Of a DNA stretch of 64,000 bases, positions 20,149 to 30,034 are shown in pieces. The notes beneath the pieces were generated by a model. It saw only the letters and a program-made list of their open reading frames with translations, had not been told where the DNA came from and made no database searches. Within the stretch, counting starts at the first letter, position 1. Every line of letters starts with the position of its first letter. Source of the stretch: Chrysophaeum taylorii (Eukaryota > Sar > Pelagophyceae > Pelagomonadales > Pelagomonadaceae); the NCBI GenBank assembly GCA_029834535.1, contig JAQMWT010000548.1:1-64000 (forward strand). The letters are read 5' to 3'. Both the position numbers and the translations under genes were made by a program.

Positions 20149-20711
20149 TATGAAGTGGCAGCCAGAGACGGGAACTCCTCGGTCATCAACAGGCCGGGAA
20201 GCTCTTGGAACACTAAATACGCGTGGTTCAAAGGTTCTCCAAACTCGTCAGTCTCGATGACATGATCTATCGGGTTGCGGGAGAGACAGTCAGGGATACT
20301 CATTCCCGGTGACTTTCCCGGCTTGTAACCAAGTTCAGGGTCAAAATTGGCGAGGCGCATCGCCCAACGAGCAAGCTGCCCAGACGAGTGCGTCGCCTTA
20401 CGTAAAAACGTCAAATTTCGGTGATCGGTCTCCAAAACAGTCCGGTGCCATTCGATGTAGGCTCGAAAGTGCTCTAGAGAAAGTATAACTGCCAGCAGCT
20501 CTAGCCGACGAGGCTCATAATTCCGCATCTCCTTCGGCACAGCTCGGCTCCAGTATTCAATTACTCGTTCTTCTCGAGTCACTCTTCCGGCATCGTCCTT
20601 GACTTCGACAATTTGGAAGAGATATGCTCCAAGTCCATCCTTGGAAGCATCGGATCGGATCTGAAAAGGCAGATCATAATCGGCGTGGTAGACTCCACGG
20701 GAATCAACCAA
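20148..20711 (-). CDS. Retrotransposon RNase H domain
   Basis: 187-residue frame, separated from the reverse transcriptase by a frame change near 20,735. It has IRSDASKDGLGAYLFQ and VLETDHRNLTFLR, the two acidic motifs of Ty3/gypsy RNase H, and a tail (SIPDCLSRNP) matching the usual ADALSR ending. It closes with TAA overlapping the integrase ATG. Confidence 0.88.
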   Translation of the reverse strand: MVDSRGVYHADYDLPFQIRSDASKDGLGAYLFQIVEVKDDAGRVTREERVIEYWSRAVPKEMRNYEPRRLELLAVILSLEHFRAYIEWHRTVLETDHRNLTFLRKATHSSGQLARWAMRLANFDPELGYKPGKSPGMSIPDCLSRNPIDHVIETDEFGEPLNHAYLVFQELPGLLMTEEFPSLAATS

Positions 20712-20715
20712 AGCT

Positions 20716-23425
20716 TCAATAATCGTATCCCAAGCTTTGACACTCGGGCGTCCACTCGAACTTTACACCTTCGAGGCATAATCGTCTCAACGGTTCCACA
20801 ATCTTCGAGTAGCCCTTCACATATCGCCGGCAGTAATTACTCATGCCGATGAAAGAACGTATCTGGGTCTTCGGGGAAGTATTCGGTAAAGTACCTGGAA
20901 TCGGCATCTTCTGCAGTGCTTCCAGCGTCTTTGGATTCGGCTTCAAGCCTTCTGGGGTAGAAATGTGTCCCAGAAATTCTATATCATCCTTGAGAAGGTG
21001 GAACTTCGCGGTTCGACCGCTGTACCCTCTCTGTGCCAAATGACACATCACTTCGATCAAAACTTGTAAATGTCGATGAAGATCGTCGGATCCCATCATA
21101 ATATCGTCAACAAACGCAACCAAGTCTTGATACATCCATTTCGAAAGGTCGCTCGCCATTTGCTTGCAGAAAAGAGCTCCGGCCGTCTTCACACCTAGAG
21201 GTAATCGCAAGAAACTGTGAGCGCCAAGTGGGCTAACCATCGTGACAGCGTCCTGCGCTGCCGGATCCAGACGAAGGTTGTGGTATCCCCATCTAATATC
21301 AATGCATGTCCGCCATCGTCTCATCGCGAGAAAGGCTAAAGCATCATCTTGTCGAATGTTTGGCCAACTGTCATTGACCAATTGATCGTTGAGCTGACGT
21401 AAGTCAACTGCAGCACGGAACGCGTTTGACGTTCCAATCTCAGCTCCTTTCTTCGGAAGCATCAACACAGGAAAGCCCCAAGGTGAGTTGGCCGGACGAA
21501 TGACTCCATCCCGGCACCACTCGCTGATTTGCTTGCGGAGGCAATCGAGCTTCGCAGGCGTCAATCGGTAGGGCGTCATCTTTATCGGTCGCGGATTCGC
21601 GTCTTTGAATCGTAGAGACACAGGAGGCGAGTCCACAGGTCTCATAATCGGGTCGAAAAAGGCCCAAGAATATTGCACACAGTGACGGAGCATCAGTTTC
21701 GCCTCGTCATCTAAGTGCGGATTGTCAGGAATTCCCAGCTCCTGCACAACCTTGTCAACTTCTTCCTTCGTAGGAATTTTAACTTTCATTGCTTCGTTGT
21801 CCTTGACATGCTCAGGAGTCTGCGGCAGTGGTGCACGCTCGGCATCGCGCGGCGCATCTTTCCATGGCACATCGAACTTTTTCTCGTATTTTAGTTTCAC
21901 TTCCGGGTGGCTTTTGTTGATCCTCTCGCCTTTGACACGAACACTCGGCTCGCTCTTAATCTTCGGTTCCCGATTTTGCTCAGGATCTGGCGGAACGTCT
22001 AAATTTGGTTGTCGGGGGGGCCCAGCAGAAGAAGCATGAGACGTCCCCGGCTCATCTGTTGCAGGCGGAATCAACGGTACCTCTGGAGGTTTCCATTTGG
22101 TGAGATCTTGAAGATCATCAGTCGACACCCATCTTATGACACGTGTGCGCGTGTTTAACAGCGGAACTTGTACGTGACGAAGGGTGGTTTCATCAATTTG
22201 TAAATAATAATCAAACGGTCGGTCTGTAGGACTCCAAGCTGACGGCAAAGTTTCGCCGCTCAGGCGAAATTCCTTGGTCACAGAGTTGTGCAGATCGAGC
22301 ATTAATAAGGCTATCGTGTCAGGTGGCACGACGGACGCCAAGTGTTTCAACGAGGTCGTCTTGGAGAGGCCGGCCCAATCAAAATCAGGGGGCATCGTCA
22401 GCAACTCCGAAGTCATTTCCAGATTCAGAGATCTGTAATCAGAACGGTGCGGTCCTACGCGAAGCGGGACACGCGTAACAGTATAAGCTGCGTCTGTCGC
22501 GGCTCGTGATGATCCTAAATTGTTCATCTGAAGTAAATGTCGTTCGTCGGCGTAGCCAAGTGCTGCGGCGAACTTTTGCTGCATATTCTTGCAAGTCTTT
22601 GGAACTGCGCGCAAATGGAGCGGATGGCTGGAAACCAACAATCGCACGCGACAGCTCATCAAACTAGGAGTTATGTCGCAAAAATTGACGACGTATACGT
22701 ACGGGTGCAAACGTGCAACGTAAGAAATAATCGAAGCCTCCTGCTCTATCAACCACATGAAGAAACCAGCCATCTTGCATAATTTCATCGTCCAGTGGGT
22801 AGCGGTAACTCCTTTCCCAACATCTCTGGAGGTCAAGTTGCACAGAGCGGAGTGTACGCAGGGTGGCGACGCGACACGCATCGACGACGACCATTCCGCG
22901 TAGGGTAAATAAGATTCGATCAACCGTAAGGTTGTAACATAGCGACCACACAATGTGTGCTGCACCACAGGAATATTCGGAAAGTTCTTGTGGTGGATCT
23001 GGTTGGCGGTGTCCGACGCATCGAGTGCTAGCACGACTCGAAACGACGTCCCACACACACGTTTCGTTGGCTCGTTGGAGACCTAAAGTACTGCCTCCGG
23101 CTCCACTGAACAGCATCACCACCTTGCGATAAGTGATTGGAAGCCATTGAACCTTTTCATATCGGCGGCGGATCTCCGCTTCGGTGATCTCGCGGCATTT
23201 CTTTTCATCTTCTTCCGACCTTCGAGCGAAATCGTCGCTGCCTTCAGGTCGTTTGAGGGTGGACTTGTCCGTCATAGCGGTCGTAGCGTCCTTCTGCACC
23301 GTGCTGTGTGTGCACGTGTGTGTGTGTGTGTCCAGGGGAGTCCTGTGGCGGCTCTTCCTCAGCTCGGGACTCCGGGCTGCTCGCTCGCCTTGATCGACTC
23401 GGCGTACGTAACTCGTCTCTTTCAC
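20716..23425 (-). CDS. C5-cytosine methyltransferase-like domain plus reverse transcriptase (frameshifted)
   Basis: Two overlapping minus frames (23,425-22,664 and 23,058-20,716) form this region; the frame change lies in a GTGTGTG run at ~23,050. Methyltransferase landmarks in order: VVMLFSGAGGSTLGLQ (motif I, F.G.G), VVLALDASD..ANQIHHKNFP (motif II), VASPPCVHS (motif IV with the catalytic Cys, ~22,855-22,880), WLIEQEAS (in place of ENV, motif VI) and MSCRVRLLVSS (motif VIII-like, near 22,630). A Pro/Glu-rich linker follows, then a Ty3/gypsy reverse transcriptase with AAVDLRQLN, LPLGVKTAGALFCKQM and AFVDDIMMG (active-site DD at ~21,100). The methyltransferase call is by motif only. Confidence 0.75.
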
Positions 23426-23864
23426 GGGTCAACGAGCTTACTTGCTCTTGGAAGGCGTCCGCTCGAGCGTTGGCCCGACGCAGTTGCTCTTTTAATTCTT
23501 CTTTCTCCTTCCGTTGTAGCCGTTCTTTTCGTTCGTTCTCTTCCCCTATTTGTTTTAAAAGTCGTTCTTGCGCGCGTTCGTTCTCTTCGCGTAATGCCCG
23601 CAAGTGAGCCTCGTAGAACTCATTCATTTTCGTTGCATCCGGGGGTTCTGCACGCGTTGACGGAGCTGTCGATCGTCCTCCCGTCGGTCTCTCCGTGGGC
23701 TTGCCGTCGTTGTAGTTTAGCTCTTCTTCCTCGTCAACTTCTGTATCGTGCTCTTCTTCATCGTCATCATTATCATCATCGTCATTCCGCTCGTTCGTCT
23801 CATCCTGACGGCTTTGCGGTTCTTCATATCGTAGCTGCTCGACGGCAGCATCATCGTCTTCCAT
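23244..23864 (-). CDS. Gag-like coiled-coil protein of the retrotransposon
   Basis: 206 residues: an acidic N-terminus (runs of Asp/Glu), then a Lys/Glu/Arg-rich coiled coil (LLKQIGEENERKERLQRKEK). It occupies the gag position and overlaps the next frame by ~180 bp, as expected if a ribosomal frameshift joins gag to pol. No CCHC zinc knuckle or capsid motif is visible, so the gag assignment rests on position. Confidence 0.5.
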   Translation of the reverse strand: MEDDDAAVEQLRYEEPQSRQDETNERNDDDDNDDDEEEHDTEVDEEEELNYNDGKPTERPTGGRSTAPSTRAEPPDATKMNEFYEAHLRALREENERAQERLLKQIGEENERKERLQRKEKEELKEQLRRANARADAFQEQVSSLTRERDELRTPSRSRRASSPESRAEEEPPQDSPGHTHTHVHTQHGAEGRYDRYDGQVHPQTT

Positions 23865-24308
23865 ATCGGCTCTGGCTCGTTCTAGTCGGCCGAGGTCAGA
23901 GCGGGTCCAAAATGGTTGAGTCGTCGTCGTTCTCGTGCTCCTTCGGCTCTGGAACTTCTAATCGTCCACGACACGCGTAATATCGTCGTTGCGTGCGTCT
24001 TCCACCGACAAATCTATCCGTACGGTCGGCGGCAGAACTCGTCTCTGCCCGGCAAACAATGCCTTATCCGTGAGTTGCGATCTCACTCCGCTCGCCTGCG
24101 GCAGCGGTACCCGGGTTGCGCGTCGGTTAGCACCAAATCGCGCGTCGTCACTTCCGACGACTAACGTATCCGGCCGGGGAACTTTCCCACGGCAATGGTC
24201 CTTCTGGAATTCCTTGTCGGCGCGCTTGATCAGGGCGCGCACGGCTTGTCCGGACCGTGTAGAGAATGCAAGATGCACTAGTTCGTTGCGACCGATATAG
24301 TCGCTCGA

Positions 24309-24326
24309 ATCTCATATCCTCCACCA
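24309..24326 (-). other. Candidate primer-binding site
   Basis: Two bases inside the 5' LTR, the element strand reads TGGTGGAGGATATGAGAT. This is the complement of a tRNA 3' end ...ATCTCATATCCTCCACCA including CCA. The primer tRNA was not identified. Confidence 0.55.
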
Positions 24327-24328
24327 CC

Positions 24329-24665
24329 TGTGGCGTAAGGAGAATTTTAGGGGCTACCTGGCGTGCCTTCGAATCCTGGCTCGCCGATCGCGTCCGTGCC
24401 CTTGGTGGGATCACTGGACGAGGATGGCCGTTCTCCCGCCACGCGACCACAAACAACTTCCGTGCCTGGTCCTCTCAACTTGAGGATCGGCTGTTGCTTT
24501 ATGATCAAGGATAATCGAAAATCAGAAATCAGGGTGACACATGTCACGGAAAAGGAAGATGATGTCATAGAAAACTCTGACATCATCGGAACGGAGTAGG
24601 GTGCCCCTGATAAGGGGGGGCCCTAGAAGAGGGGTAAGCCTTAGGAGGCGGAAGTTGCCGCCACA
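24329..24665 (-). repeat. 5' LTR (right side)
   Basis: 337 bp, TGTGGCG...CGCCACA. Differs from the left LTR by G/A at position 15 of the repeat and by the make-up of a G-run (7 G then CCC versus 10 G then C). Confidence 0.9.
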
Positions 24666-24670
24666 GGCGG
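24666..24670. repeat. Target-site duplication, right copy (GGCGG)
   Basis: Matches 17,820-17,824. Confidence 0.85.
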
Positions 24671-26783
24671 AGCGTGAGAAAGAAAGATACCCGAAAGACG
24701 ACACCCGGGGGGCGACTGGGGCCTTGATCGTAGATTGGGAAGGTGAGAGAGTGGCCGAGTCCTTCATCATGGTACCTACCTACCTAAGGGTGGTCGGTCA
24801 TCATATTCGCTTTCTTATAGCTTCGCCCCGCGTTGCCGCTTTATTACTTGCCACCCGAACAACGACCAGCATTTTCCCGCTCCCCTCACTCAACCAATCT
24901 ATCAACCCCGAAGCAAATTTTTCGTGCGGCAAGTCCGCTCGCAAGCCTCGCCATCAACACCGACAGCCAGGTCGGGGTTTCGCTCGCGCGCGACGGGGAT
25001 ATTCCGAGGCGCGAAGGAGCATCTGCAGTCCGGGCGCACGCGGTATCACCCCTACAGCAAAGCTGCAATCGCGCGTGCCGGGAGAATTCCGCCGGCCGCT
25101 CATCGCGCTCGCCAGGAATAGACGACGCGAAATATAGTCAGCTGCACGGTCGCTCGCGACCCTCGCCAGCCGCGCTGACGTCAACCGTGTGCCTATCGCG
25201 AGCGACGGGGACAGCGCATCGCGCCCGTCAACTCTGGGACCGACAAGGCCAAGAAGGAGGCCGCTCGGAAACCATGCACCTTAAACCGGAACGCGCGCCG
25301 AGGGGATTTCCATCGGGCTCTCCGATGATGGGACCGACAAGGCGCCAAAGGAGGCTGCGCAGGCGCTCGGGAACTTCGCCCGCGCAAGCCAAAATAGTAT
25401 AAAGCTGTGATCGCGCGTGTCGGGGCACTTGTGGCACTCAGCGGGCTCGCATCCTCTAGAGCGACGACACGCGACGTAATCACCGAGCGGTTGCGTTCAT
25501 CACAAGAAGAGAAACTTGCCGTTTCAAAAAGGTACCGTCCGTGCGTCAGCATTAAATTTTCGTGATCACAATTTCCGTTTGTTTTTTGGTTTGTTTTTTC
25601 AGCTGACACGACGTTGCCTTCGAAGAGTCATCAATTCTAACCTCGCTCCCGCCGTTGTCGTCGCCGCCTCCGGCCCCGACCGATTCTGGAGCGCTTGCGC
25701 TGCTGCCGTGGGAGTTAGGGTGATCGGTCGAATTGGTGTGTCGCTGTGCCCGTCGCCTGGCCAGTTGCATCCCGCCGTTTGTGCCTTGGGCTTCGCTCGA
25801 TCCGCCTCTACGTTTTGCTCTCTTGGTTCGATTTCCGTTCCACAGCATGCTTTGAGCGAGATTACTTTCCCGCCTTATTTAAGTACAAGGACGGACTTTG
25901 ATCACCCCATCATTGGGTGATACCGGCGGCGACGCGGATGTGGCGGCCCTGCCCCTGGGCCAAGTCCCAACATCTCTCTTTCATGAATCAATCATGTCCC
26001 ACACCTTCTTTCTTCTTGCGCCCTCGCCCCCCTACTCGCTTCTACCATACCGGTCATTCTGCACCATAGCCCTTGCTCTCTCACGGTGTGTGCTCTTTTT
26101 GCATTGCCCTTCTCTTGCTTTTTTTTCCTGCCTCTCCCCTGCTAAGCCGTCCTCGGCGGTCGCCTGTGGCATTTTCTTCTTTCTTTTCCTCTGCGATCAT
26201 CCATTCTGGCTCTTTGAGCCTACCATAAAATGTTAATAATAGTAAGATCCCTCCATGGGACCGGCGACGTAACTCCCTGATAGATAGCTCCCCTTGCGCC
26301 CTCGGAGACGAACGAGAGTCGACAGTCTTGTCGATTGACTTTCTCCCAATGCGACGGCGTGCCTGCGGTGGCTGGGAGAAGAGGGATCTCTTCATGGAGG
26401 AATTGACCTCTAGGGAGCGTTCTGCAACATGCCTGCCTGGGGCGCAGAGCGCTACCTGGAGTGTTTGTCGTCCCTGATCATACGCGTCGCTGTCGTCGCC
26501 GCCCTGGTTCTTCCGAGTCGCGTCACCATCTTTAAGATACGTCCGTTTACTCCTCTTTGACGACGGCGCGACAAATTTGTGTGACTACTTTGCTGCTTCA
26601 ATGACTACATCACCATCATCATCATCGTTTTGTACTTGCGAGCACTGGGTGACATCCATACTCCCTACATTCCACACATCCCTCGAGCTGGATTCACGGA
26701 CGCATTGATTGTTCTTCTACTTCCCCCTTTCCGATGACACTGATACTGCTTATAACTTCGTGCAGAGTCGCGTGCAGGCAGAG

Positions 26784-26913
26784 GTTATTGCCATCCTTCT
26801 TGCCTGTGCCGTTGATGCTGGTTCAAGAACACACTTTCGTGACGAAAAAAAACGTTATTGCCATCCTCGTTGCGCGTGCCGTTGATGCTGGTTCAGACCA
26901 CACTTTCGCCACG
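26784..26913. repeat. Two tandem copies of a 70-bp unit
   Basis: gttattgccatccttcttgc... at 26,784 and gttattgccatcctcgttgc... at 26,854 share most bases, including gccgttgatgctggttca and cacactttcg. Confidence 0.8.
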
Positions 26914-26914
26914 T

Positions 26915-26941
26915 GTGACGTAATAAGCCACATTACGTCAC
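26915..26941. promoter_or_regulatory. Inverted repeat GTGACGTAAT...ATTACGTCAC
   Basis: A perfect 10-bp inverted repeat with a 7-base spacer. Each arm contains TGACGTAA, a typical bZIP/CREB binding core. No gene starts nearby, so a regulatory role is only a possibility. Confidence 0.4.
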
Positions 26942-27996
26942 GTCACTCCGTTTTGCTTCCATTTGCTCTTATCCTGCACCCTTCCTTGCTAGCCTCAGGC
27001 TTCCTCTTTCTTCTCTTAGTTCCTCTCCTTTCTTTCTCTCCCTTGGCTCCCTGCGTTCTCCCTCCATTTTGCTTCTCTCCTAGGTATTCCATGTGGCCAT
27101 TTCTTCTTTCTTTCTCTCCCTCTGCGCGCATCCTTTTTGGCAGCGCGTCCATTCTGGTCCTTGAAGCTTGGGATCTGCTCCATATGATAGAGAGAAGAAT
27201 AGCACCAAAAAGGAGAGGGGGGCGCACACATCGTCGCCCTCATCAAAGTTGCATCCGGCGATTACCCAAGGCGGCGAATAACCTTTGCCTTGTCTTGCCC
27301 CAAGCATGTGCCCGCGACTGTCTGTGGCAATAAGTTTTGTTGGCAGGACGGACGAAGTACATGCTGCTGGCCTCAAGCCTGACCAGTGTTTCTCCCGCAG
27401 GTATTACTTTACTGCCACTTGTTCCCGCTGCGTGTTCTTTCATCAGAGCCGTGCCGGCCTTTTCGCTTGTAGGATGCGACGATATATATCCTCGCGATGT
27501 CACGTGGTCGAGTCCCGCCGTTGGGCGCTGATGCACTTCGTCTTGGAGAAAGGTACCTCGAGTATTAAGAGAGCGCGTTTTGATCCTTTACCGCCGCCGC
27601 GCGAAAATATATCCCTTCAAAGGAAAGGATGCTGTCCCTCCATGCATCATAGGCGACAAGACGAGCACACACTACGGCGAGCTTTCAGGGAGGTGGTCGC
27701 TAGTTGTCATAGAATAACACTGGACGGGGACTATTATGTTCAGAGATTAATCTACTCTAGTTGACACTTGAGGAGGAGGAGGAGGAGGAGGAGGAGGCGG
27801 TGGTGGTGGTGGTGATAATGGTCGCGAGCCGGATCGCGTCGTCACACAGGAATAAAAAGAGGGTGAAATAAATGAGTAGTCAATGAACGCAGGAGAAGGT
27901 CGTTCGCGCGACGTCGAGTATCCTGGAGCCTGAAGAAGGATGCCCGTCCGTCGGCGTGCGTACGACATGGGGAGGTGACTCGCACCTCTCTCTTCG

Positions 27997-28035
<39 letters not shown>

Positions 28036-28190
28036 CATAAGCAACGAGAACAACACACACTTCTAGAAAACAAAGTGCAGGGCCGGCCGTTGAGTCGCGG
28101 CGGTCGAAGCGCACCGCGGGCTTCGGCACTTTTTTTTCGCTTCGGCGGCCACACAGAAACGAAACGTCACGTCATATCATATCAGGGGAA

Positions 28191-29666
28191 CTACTTTTTG
28201 CGCGTGAGGACAACATAGCAGAGAGAGACGAGGGCGTCGCGCGCTGGGCTCGGGGGAGCGGCCTTGCAGAGAGCGTTTACGGCGGACTGCGCGTGGAAAT
28301 GCGCGAGCTTGGTGGCGAGTCTGAGGCCAGAGGACTGGCGGACGAGGTTGTACGCCTTGGTTACATCCCCCGCGCCCTTGAAGCGACGGTCGATGAGTGG
28401 TCTGAGCTCTGGAAACTCCTGGGCGGCGTAGAGAATAGGCGCGGTCGCGAGACCTAGGGAGAGGTCGGCGCCGGCAGGCTTTCCGAGATCTTCCGAATTC
28501 TCGGCGAAATCGAGAACGTCGTCAATGATCTGGAAGGCGAGGCCCAGGTGGTAGCCAAATTCCTCCGAGGCAGAGGCTATCGAGCTCTCGAAGTCGTAGC
28601 CGGCCAGGAGCGCGGTCGACTTGCAGGCGTCGCATATCAAGGAGGCCGTCTTGTAGTACGACTTGCGGAGGTAGAGTTGCATTTCCTCGTCGTGAGCGTC
28701 GTCGTCACTTTTCGGAAGGGAGCCGAGCTGGGGGGCCGCGATGCCGTAGTTTTTGAAGTGGGAGGAGGACAACTGGAACGCGCGCTGGGCCCTCGCGTAG
28801 AGCGTGGGCTTGACTTCTCGGGTTCGAAGCTTCGAAAGCTCGTCGGCGTCGCCCTTTTTTTTGGCGGCCGCCTGCGTCGTCTTGATCTGCATGATCTCGC
28901 CCGAGACGAGGGAATCCAAGGCCTTGGCCATGACCTCGACCACCTCCATGTTCGCGAGGCGCGCGAGCATGACAGAAGCGCGCGCGAGGAGGTAGTCGCC
29001 GGACAGAACGGCGACCTTGTTGGAGAACATCTTGTGGATCGCGTCGCCGCCGCGGCGCGTGTCGGCGTCGTCCAGGACGTCGTCGTGAATGAGGGAGGCG
29101 ACGTGGATCATCTCGGTGATCTGACCGAGCTGGCGCTGGCGCTCGGCGACGAGCGCGGCCTCGGTCGCGTTGTCCGTGCGGACCGCGGGCGGTAGCGCCC
29201 GCGAGAGGAGGGCGACGACCGTCGGTCGAAACCGCTTACCCTGGGCCGTCTCGAAAAAGTGCTTGGCCGCCGTCGAGAGGATGGGATTCCTGCTATCGAC
29301 CTGCTTCTTGATGTCGTCGACAAAAGGGGCGAGGTCGTCGGCGACGAGCGCGAACGGGTCCGCCACCGGCGGCCGCCGGCTCAGGTCGATCGTGTGGGTC
29401 TGCGGCCTCGCGGCCGACCACGACTGGATGTCCTCGGGGAGCGTCGAGAACACGTCGATCGACGCTTGCCGTTCGCGCCGCAGACCGTTTACGTGCTTGT
29501 CCGACGACGAAGCGGAGGACCACGACGACGACGACGACTCGGCTTTGTCGATGGTTTGCGACATGGTCGCGACGCTGGACCGTCGTCTTTTGCGCATCCA
29601 GCACGGGGCCGTCGTGTAGGCCAGCGCGCTTCCGGCGAGCGCCGCGACGAGGAATCGGCGCCGCAT
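28191..29666 (-). CDS. Long-chain trans-polyprenyl diphosphate synthase (solanesyl-type)
   Basis: 491 residues, no intron. The enzyme adds isopentenyl diphosphate units to make the prenyl tail of plastoquinone or ubiquinone. Seen: GKRFRPTVVALL (residues ~143-154), the first Asp-rich motif HDDVLDDADTRRGG (~195) and the second, IIDDVLDFAENSEDLGKPAGADL. Both DDxxD motifs are intact. The N-terminus (FLVAALAGSALAYTTAP) looks like a signal peptide with an AY plastid motif, followed by a Ser-rich leader, so plastid import is likely. A ~60-residue Lys/Asp-rich insert (from AAAKKKGDADE to SDDDAHDEE) interrupts the helix before LRKSYYKTASLI; relatives lack it. Confidence 0.9.
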   Translation of the reverse strand: MRRRFLVAALAGSALAYTTAPCWMRKRRRSSVATMSQTIDKAESSSSSWSSASSSDKHVNGLRRERQASIDVFSTLPEDIQSWSAARPQTHTIDLSRRPPVADPFALVADDLAPFVDDIKKQVDSRNPILSTAAKHFFETAQGKRFRPTVVALLSRALPPAVRTDNATEAALVAERQRQLGQITEMIHVASLIHDDVLDDADTRRGGDAIHKMFSNKVAVLSGDYLLARASVMLARLANMEVVEVMAKALDSLVSGEIMQIKTTQAAAKKKGDADELSKLRTREVKPTLYARAQRAFQLSSSHFKNYGIAAPQLGSLPKSDDDAHDEEMQLYLRKSYYKTASLICDACKSTALLAGYDFESSIASASEEFGYHLGLAFQIIDDVLDFAENSEDLGKPAGADLSLGLATAPILYAAQEFPELRPLIDRRFKGAGDVTKAYNLVRQSSGLRLATKLAHFHAQSAVNALCKAAPPSPARDALVSLCYVVLTRKK

Positions 29667-30034
29667 CGTTCGTTCGTCGCGACTGTTCTGTGTGCGAACG
29701 AGGGGAGACAGACAAGTTGGGACGAGACTGGGTCTCGTGCGTGGTAAAAAGAAAAGATTCCATTCCTTGCATCTCTGGGACCGTCACTGCTTCGAAGTCA
29801 AGATGCATTAACTCAAAGATGTCCTGAAAGGCATATTGAATATTGTGACAGCTGCTGCTTTGTCCCTAGAGCCCCAAACAGCTGCCCTATATAGTGCCAC
29901 GTCGCATGGAAACAATTGCCACCTCAGCGCGCCGATCGATCTCGAATGGAATGAAATGTGCAATGCAATTCTTACCGCCGCTTTAACGGACGGAAAGACG
30001 TCTAACCCTACGTACGTCACGTCAACATAAAGAT
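29667..30034. promoter_or_regulatory. Divergent intergenic region between polyprenyl synthase and APS reductase
   Basis: The two plastid-type genes are transcribed away from each other across 368 bp. tacgtcacgtcaaca at 30,012-30,026, just before the APS reductase start, contains two ACGTCA cores of the bZIP type. No TATA element is obvious. Shared control is only a possibility. Confidence 0.35.

Larger units (their letters stand above)
17825..24665 (-). mobile_element. Ty3/gypsy LTR retrotransposon carrying a DNA methyltransferase-like domain
   Basis: A 6841-bp element transcribed leftwards. It has two ~337-bp LTRs starting TGTGGCG and ending CGCCACA, a flanking 5-bp duplication, and the order gag-like coiled coil, C5-methyltransferase-like domain, reverse transcriptase, RNase H, integrase. 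RT-RNaseH-INT order is that of Ty3/gypsy elements. The LTRs differ at only about two bases plus one length change in a G-run, so the insertion is young. The coding region nevertheless is split into several frames (see the parts). No clear aspartic protease motif was found. Confidence 0.9.
24671..28190. other. Gene-poor stretch with diverged short repeats
   Basis: No supported gene in ~3.5 kb. From 25,050 to 25,440, pieces such as aaagctgcaatcgcgcgtgccggg / aaagctgtgatcgcgcgtgtcggg and gggaccgacaaggccaagaaggaggc / gggaccgacaaggcgccaaaggaggc suggest two diverged tandem copies. The following 25.9-27.8 kb is pyrimidine-rich with CTTTCT tracts. Microsatellites of GGA (27,770-27,797) and GA (27,999-28,027) precede the next gene. 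Confidence 0.65.

Noticed and set aside
24601-25402. Frames of 178 and 189 codons after the right LTR
   Set aside because: Arg/Ser-rich, no domain, overlap one another and cover diverged repeats.
26734-27333. 199-codon frame in the pyrimidine-rich region
   Set aside because: Leu/Phe/Ser-rich translation of CTTTCT tracts; no start context or homology visible.
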